Positions 59,402 through 64,000 of a DNA stretch of 64,000 nt are shown here, piece after piece; the stretch's first letter is position 1; each line of letters opens with the position of its first letter. Under the pieces are notes generated by a model that searched no databases, was not told the origin of the DNA, and saw nothing but the letters and a program-made list of their open reading frames with translations. The stretch spans positions 14,446,001-14,510,000 of the forward strand of contig OX387203.1 in NCBI GenBank assembly GCA_947561715.1, written 5' to 3'. The stretch comes from Ascidia mentula. Taxonomy: Eukaryota > Chordata > Ascidiacea > Phlebobranchia > Ascidiidae. The translations under genes were made by a program, and so were the position numbers.

Positions 59402-59519
59402 CTGTAAAAAACAATCAAGGTGATAACTGCAAATTAATGGCACTGATGTACACCAATAAGGGTTAACCCAATACGAAGGCCTCGTTTGATAATTTTAACA
59501 ATAAATAAATTAGGTTACA

Positions 59520-60276
59520 GGCCGCTCTGTATTTCTGTGGAAAAGAGTTTTTTGGTTGGGAAATGCAATGGGTCATGCATGGGTGCCAGTGTTTTGGATG
59601 AATGAGCGCAAATGATCAGGCTGTTGTCAGGGCGATTTTCAGCATGTTTGGGGCAGTTTTACTATGGTTTTCAGGGTTATTAGTCAGGCAGTAAATTGGT
59701 AGAGGGTGCTGTTGAACATGTAGCTGAAAAATAATTGAGGTCGATTTCGTGGAAAAATAAATTACAGAAAGTATGCTCAGTTTGTGATTTTCTGTTAGTC
59801 CCGACCCTTGTCTAGAAATTCTGGTCAAAATTATATTCGAGATAACTACTTTAACCACTCCCCCAGGGGCATTTTGTCCCCCTGTTGGCCATTTTTTTGG
59901 CTAAATCAGCAGAAAAAAAGTGTAGGTTTGTTTTGTGAAAAAATGAATCACAGAAAGTAACCTCCATTTGCGATTAAGTAAAGCCTCCAACCATAGGCGT
60001 AGAGTTTTGCACATCAACGGGGGTGCGGCGAAAAAAAATACTAACGTCAGAAGGTCGTTTTGCACGCCATATACAAGTTAAAGCGTCGTCTTAGTAAGCA
60101 CGTTCATCACCAACGTAATTTCGTTTGTTGCGTAAGTGTTGTTCGCGAATACGAGACAAACGAAACAGCGTGTTACGCACTTTGAGTGCTATCAGAAGGA
60201 AATGCGCCTTTATTTTTGCTGCGGAACCGAAAAGACACGATGCGATTGCGTTGTAAATTTAGAAAAGGTCGGGGTA
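59520..60276. other. Unique spacer between NLR-C and the CACTA element
   Basis: No similarity to the other units and no convincing gene. Text near 59,995-60,030 (ATAGGCGTAGAGTTTTGC, GGGGGTGCGGCG) resembles ends of small non-autonomous elements, but no partner end was found. Confidence 0.4.
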
Positions 60277-60516
60277 CACTGTTAAAAAAATTTACTGGAA
60301 AAACTCCTGGCAGCAATTTTACGGACCAGTCCGTAAGTTTTACGGTAAAAGACCGTTTGCGTTACTGCAAAAAGACACGTTACAATTACTGACACCGTCA
60401 CTGTAAATAAATTACTAAAGATCAGTAAATTCTACTGTGTTATAACGTAACGCCTACAGCATTTTTTCAGTATTTAAATTATAACAAAACCACAAAATTT
60501 TCATGTGATACGTTGT

Positions 60517-60522
60517 TTTATT
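60517..60522 (-). promoter_or_regulatory. Poly(A) signal of the SAM-domain gene
   Basis: AATAAA on the minus strand about 25 bp past the stop codon and about 240 bp inside the element's end. Confidence 0.55.
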
Positions 60523-60547
60523 GAACGAAAACTGCTCAGTTTAATTC

Positions 60548-62463
60548 TCAGGCGTTCATCAATTTTGCTAATTTCAGTATTTTGGGATTTACCCCAGCAT
60601 ATCTCATTTTCTTCGAACCTTTTGAACCAGGGTCATTTATTCCTTCAATGAATCTGCAAAAAGGACTCAAAGATTGAATACAATGCAGAAATAAACATGT
60701 TGTGTGTGTTTATTTGCAAATAAACACTGAACAAAGGTAAATAAAACCGCTCAAGTACAAGCATGATAAATGTAGTAGCCAGTATTTATTATGGTACCCA
60801 CCTCTGGATAAATTCCAAAGTGCTTTCAGCTGCTTTTGGATAGCTGATGTTGTAAATGTAGAAATGGCAGAAGAAACTGGCAACTGCCAACAAGAAGTTG
60901 TTTGTGGAGTGGATAACAACCTTATCCACAGCCACCATCACTTTTTCACACATTGCTGGAGAGTCACCTAAAGAGAGAACAAAATTGTAAAGAGAACAAA
61001 ACAAACCACAAAGCAAAATGAAACTACTTTCTGACATTTTCCAAAGTAAAACTTACCAAACACAATCAAAAAAGGTGTAGGTGGTATTTCTTCCAAAATA
61101 TTTTCTAACATGAAATCATCCTGCACACAGAAGTTAACTTTAGTTAAGAAAAAGTTTCCAATTTTCTTTGCAAGCACACCTTGTAGCACATTATGACAGA
61201 TTCCTTTTTTTCCTTAAAGTAGGCTGCCAACAAAGACAGCACCTCCATGGACTGGGCTTCTTTGCTGCCCAGTTGAGAACATTGCAGTTTTATGGACCCA
61301 ATTAATTCACAAATTGATGGAGATTTAACTTTTTTCAAACATCTAAACAGCAAGGGTTAAAAAGCATGTTAACCTTCAAAATGAAAAAAAAATACTATTT
61401 ATACCTGTATATCTGCATTGATCCTTTGAAAAGCTTCATTGGTAAAGTTGCTTGTGTGTTTGGTCTTCCCATCAAAGTATCATAGTGGTCAAATATGACT
61501 AGTGGTTCATGGAGAAATGGCCATTCTTTTAAAACATTTGTGATACTTGTTCCTGTGTTAATGATCTCCCGTTGTTGAGAGAATGTCAATCGCATAACTT
61601 TTAAAGCCTCATCCTTGTCAGGATGTGCCTTTGAAAATTCTTTCATAAGCCATGTTTTTGTTGAGTTGCTATCACAATCGTTCACGACTGGTTCCCAATT
61701 TTTTGTACCATATGGTCGTTTCAGTGTACCTTGAATTGATTTTCCAATTATATTTTGCTTGCGAAGCTGATTTTCCCATCGGTAATACAGTTGGTTGGTT
61801 AATGTGTTATGGCCATTGCCAATGCAAACATCTCCAATGACATCTTTAAATGAAGAGGGGTATTTTTTCACAATTTGAAATGCAATTCTCTCTAAATTTT
61901 TCCTTCCTGGCCTTTGTGTAATCTAAAACATTAGGTGTTTTAAACATGGTTGTTCAAACTACTTTACCATGTTAATGAACATTATTACTGCCCAATTAAT
62001 TTTGCTTACTTTCATAACATCATCGATGCAAGCATGTATAAGTTCTCTAGTTTGGTTATGGTTGGGAATTTCTTTGTTTTCCAAAATACTCATAAGAAGA
62101 GGTGAGCATTTTTTCCAAGGCACTTTAAAGTCATACACCCACTGCCAATCATCACAGCTTCCTTCTGATGAGCATGGTTCGGTAGAAGTTTCTGAACATG
62201 TTTCTGAAAAAAGTTTTAGTAAATTAATTTTCATGTATGTATATATACAGCCAACAACAATCAAACTCACCCAGATTATTTCCAGCTGTAATTAATTTTC
62301 TGGCCTGAACAATATTAAATTGGCCAAGCAAGTCTGCCAGTTCAACATGTTCAAAATCCTGCAATTTTAGCACACCAAGATTTTCCAAAAACGTAGAACA
62401 TTTTTCAAGCAAAGTGGCATCTTTGCCAAGTTCAGGAAGTATCTTCAGTAAAGTTGCATTCAT
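60548..62463 (-). CDS. SAM-domain (SAMD3-like) protein encoded in the CACTA element, 7 exons
   Basis: Exons in coding order: 62271-62463, 62010-62203, 61405-61922, 61180-61342, 61057-61120, 60802-60967, 60548-60653. Phases agree at all junctions; 1,404 nt, 467 aa, no internal stop. The N-terminus resembles a SAM domain (FLENLGVLKLQDFE, LGQFNIVQARKLITA, about residues 25-60). Later blocks (RIAFQIVKKYPSSFKDVIG, ALKVMRLTFSQQREIIN, LKEWPFLHEPL) recall the multi-copy SAMD3-like proteins of fish and invertebrates, as I remember them. The C-terminus is NPKILKLAKLMNA. It starts just past the transposase ORF in another frame, so it is a separate gene or separately spliced. Role unknown; perhaps an accessory protein of transposition. 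AATAAA at 60,517-60,522. Confidence 0.7.
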
Positions 62464-62500
62464 CGTTTTTTTTTTAATTTGCACTTAACTCTTCCAAAAA

Positions 62501-64000
62501 TTAAAGAACAGTTTGCTTTAACACAAAGAGCTTTTGCCCATCAATGTGGTAAACGTAAAAAGGAAACTTGCAAGCAAGGTTTTCAAATGCGACACATTCC
62601 ACACAACAAGGTTTTGCGATTAAATGATGTACACCATACTGGGGATAAAAGTTAGAACAATATTTTCGAACAACATACATCACTTTACTTTCAAAAATAA
62701 ACATAGCAAGTATGCAGCCAACATACAAATTTAAATCATGTTTTGACATAATCACATACATGCCAATTTCAAACAAAATATTTTCAACTTTCACTGATTT
62801 ACCCAATGTGCAATGTAAAATATTATATCCACCCAACTTTATATTATTTACAATTTCAGAGGAAAACGTAACATTTCTATTAATTATCTCAACATTTGAG
62901 TCAAAATAGCCAGTCTCAAGCAGGCATGACTGCAACAATTGGTGACTGTGTGCCAAAGAATAACATACGTTGATGAAATTTTTGGAATGACGGATTACAT
63001 TTTTAAAATAAGAGTGTTTACTTTCGAATCGCAATGTGGATGTATAACAAATTGGGCCAAATTGCAAAATAGTCCAAGGGTAATGTTGTAAGTAATGATG
63101 CTTGGGGCGTAAAGGCACTTTGGGAAAAAAATGTGTTCTGTATTCCAAATATTCAGATATTAAAGAATCTAAATGGCATAGGGCATTTACATCTAAATGA
63201 CAAGACACAATTATCTGAACAATAGAACGCAAGCACATAACAAGTTTCCAAATTGCATTCTCTGTGTCAACAATTTTATCAAAAATCAGTAGGGGAAACA
63301 TTCTTAGCATACACCAGTTTTGTGATGCATTTCCTATCAAACGTTTGCCGACAGAAGATAATTTTACTGGTTTTGAAAGGGCATCCAGGGCGTTGAATTT
63401 AAACGACTGTATTCTGCCATTTAAAAAATCCAAAGTAAACCATTTATGTTTTACAAAATATGCAATGTAAAGCATTAGGTCATACTGTACAACACCTTCA
63501 AAAACATCATGAGCTGTACATGGGGGCAAACCAGGGGAAGCAACATGAAAATACTGCATGTCATTCAAAATGCTTCCCTTCAATCCGTTACTATTTTCCA
63601 TGTGCAAATTGTCATATATTGATTTAGTGTAAAGTGTTTTTGTACATGCATGGTCTGTGGAAAACTCTGTACGAGTTATGGTACAATATCTACAAAAATA
63701 GGTGGAGGAACTAAAGTTTGTTGTAAAACCACCAAGCCAGTGACTTCCTAGATTGTCACCACATACACATAACAGGCTGCCACGCACATTAAACCCAACA
63801 CCAACATCAATACCAGTGGTCTCCAAAGTTTTTAAGTCATCAAGCAATGGTTTAAATAACATGCTTTTGTTTTCCTCATTAACATTGGCCTCTTTGCACA
63901 ATAAAACCAATTGAAAACAATCTATTTTTGATCGGTTACATGGATACAAATTCTGCAGGGTATAATACACAGCCAAAATCTTGTGCTTTCGTTTGGCGGA
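62501..64000 (-). CDS. Transposase-like protein of the CACTA element, partial (N-terminus off window)
   Basis: One long uninterrupted frame runs from the window edge to a stop at 62,501, about 500 codons. Conserved-looking blocks: CGDNLGSHWLGGFT, a Cys pair in YFCRYC, PGLPPCTAHDVFEGVVQYD, RPKHHYLQHYP and RFESKHSYFK. These match the large, widely repeated transposase-like proteins found with EnSpm/CACTA-type elements in animals, as I recall them; the acidic residues in AHDVFEG and the His-rich HHYLQHYP block are candidate active-site parts. Assignment rests on these motifs plus the CACTG terminus of the same element. The start lies beyond 64,000. No defect is visible in the part present. Confidence 0.65.
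   Translation of the reverse strand, partial: SAKRKHKILAVYYTLQNLYPCNRSKIDCFQLVLLCKEANVNEENKSMLFKPLLDDLKTLETTGIDVGVGFNVRGSLLCVCGDNLGSHWLGGFTTNFSSSTYFCRYCTITRTEFSTDHACTKTLYTKSIYDNLHMENSNGLKGSILNDMQYFHVASPGLPPCTAHDVFEGVVQYDLMLYIAYFVKHKWFTLDFLNGRIQSFKFNALDALSKPVKLSSVGKRLIGNASQNWCMLRMFPLLIFDKIVDTENAIWKLVMCLRSIVQIIVSCHLDVNALCHLDSLISEYLEYRTHFFPKVPLRPKHHYLQHYPWTILQFGPICYTSTLRFESKHSYFKNVIRHSKNFINVCYSLAHSHQLLQSCLLETGYFDSNVEIINRNVTFSSEIVNNIKLGGYNILHCTLGKSVKVENILFEIGMYVIMSKHDLNLYVGCILAMFIFESKVMYVVRKYCSNFYPQYGVHHLIAKPCCVECVAFENLACKFPFYVYHIDGQKLFVLKQTVL

Larger units (their letters stand above)
60277..64000. mobile_element. CACTA/EnSpm-like transposon, one end and about 3.7 kb in window
   Basis: The terminus reads CACTGTTAAAAAAATTTACT, with CACTG at the very end as in the CACTA superfamily, after a possible 3-bp target site GTA (60,274-60,276). 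Sub-terminal repeats of TTTACGG/TTTACTG type follow, including the near-palindrome TTACGGACCAGTCCGTAA (60,319-60,336). Two minus-strand genes lie inside. The other end is beyond the window. Confidence 0.65.

Noticed and set aside
1-64000. CRISPR arrays, bacterial operons, rRNA genes
   Set aside because: The repeats present are long, irregular and intron-bearing, genes are spliced, and no rRNA-like sequence was seen.

Overview
The window reads as AT-rich metazoan genomic DNA. It has spliced genes with short introns, some near 60 bp, and no operons. It carries NLR-type innate immune receptors, trypsin-like serine proteases and several DNA transposons. An invertebrate deuterostome, perhaps a tunicate, would fit; that is inference, and the only species-level hint is a 16-mer resembling the Ciona spliced leader as I recall it. 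Exon models were built by hand from splice signals and phase continuity and are not supported by transcripts here.

Layout. A cassette of [NLR gene (-)] - [long upstream spacer] - [tRNA-derived SINE, Tc1-like relic] - [trypsin-like protease gene (-)] - [3' spacer] is repeated. Unit A (about 0.43-20.7 kb) holds NLR-A (13 exons, open throughout, 841 aa) and protease P1. Unit B (about 21.0-41.7 kb) holds NLR-B (nonsense codon in one small exon) and protease P2, then an older protease relic. A partial third cassette (41.7-49.56 kb) holds protease P3 (pseudogene) and a second copy of the relic. Unit C (49.56-59.5 kb) is only the 3' end of a third NLR, split by a 6.74-kb Mutator-like (MULE) transposon inserted about 65 bp downstream of its stop codon. 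From 60,277 to the window end lies part of a CACTA/EnSpm-like element with a transposase ORF running off the edge and a complete seven-exon gene for a SAM-domain protein.

NLR architecture: a short N-terminus with a His-rich exon, one large NACHT exon, a Ser/Thr-rich linker made of interchangeable phase 1-1 exons, then leucine-rich repeats. The proteases have the His/Asp/Ser triad and Asp189-type trypsin specificity, but each copy differs at an important site: activation residue in P1, an altered His loop and C-terminus in P2, a stop codon in P3.

The MULE is the most unusual object. Its + strand transposase (nine exons, 1,136 aa, open throughout) combines a CaRF-like DNA-binding region, a MULE DDE core, a SWIM zinc finger, a Ulp1-type cysteine protease and a PHD finger. 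Converging on it from the other terminal repeat is what looks like a second gene made almost wholly of 24-nt phase-0 micro-exons, several of them in a ~100-bp tandem repeat. That arrangement is the best candidate here for something undescribed.
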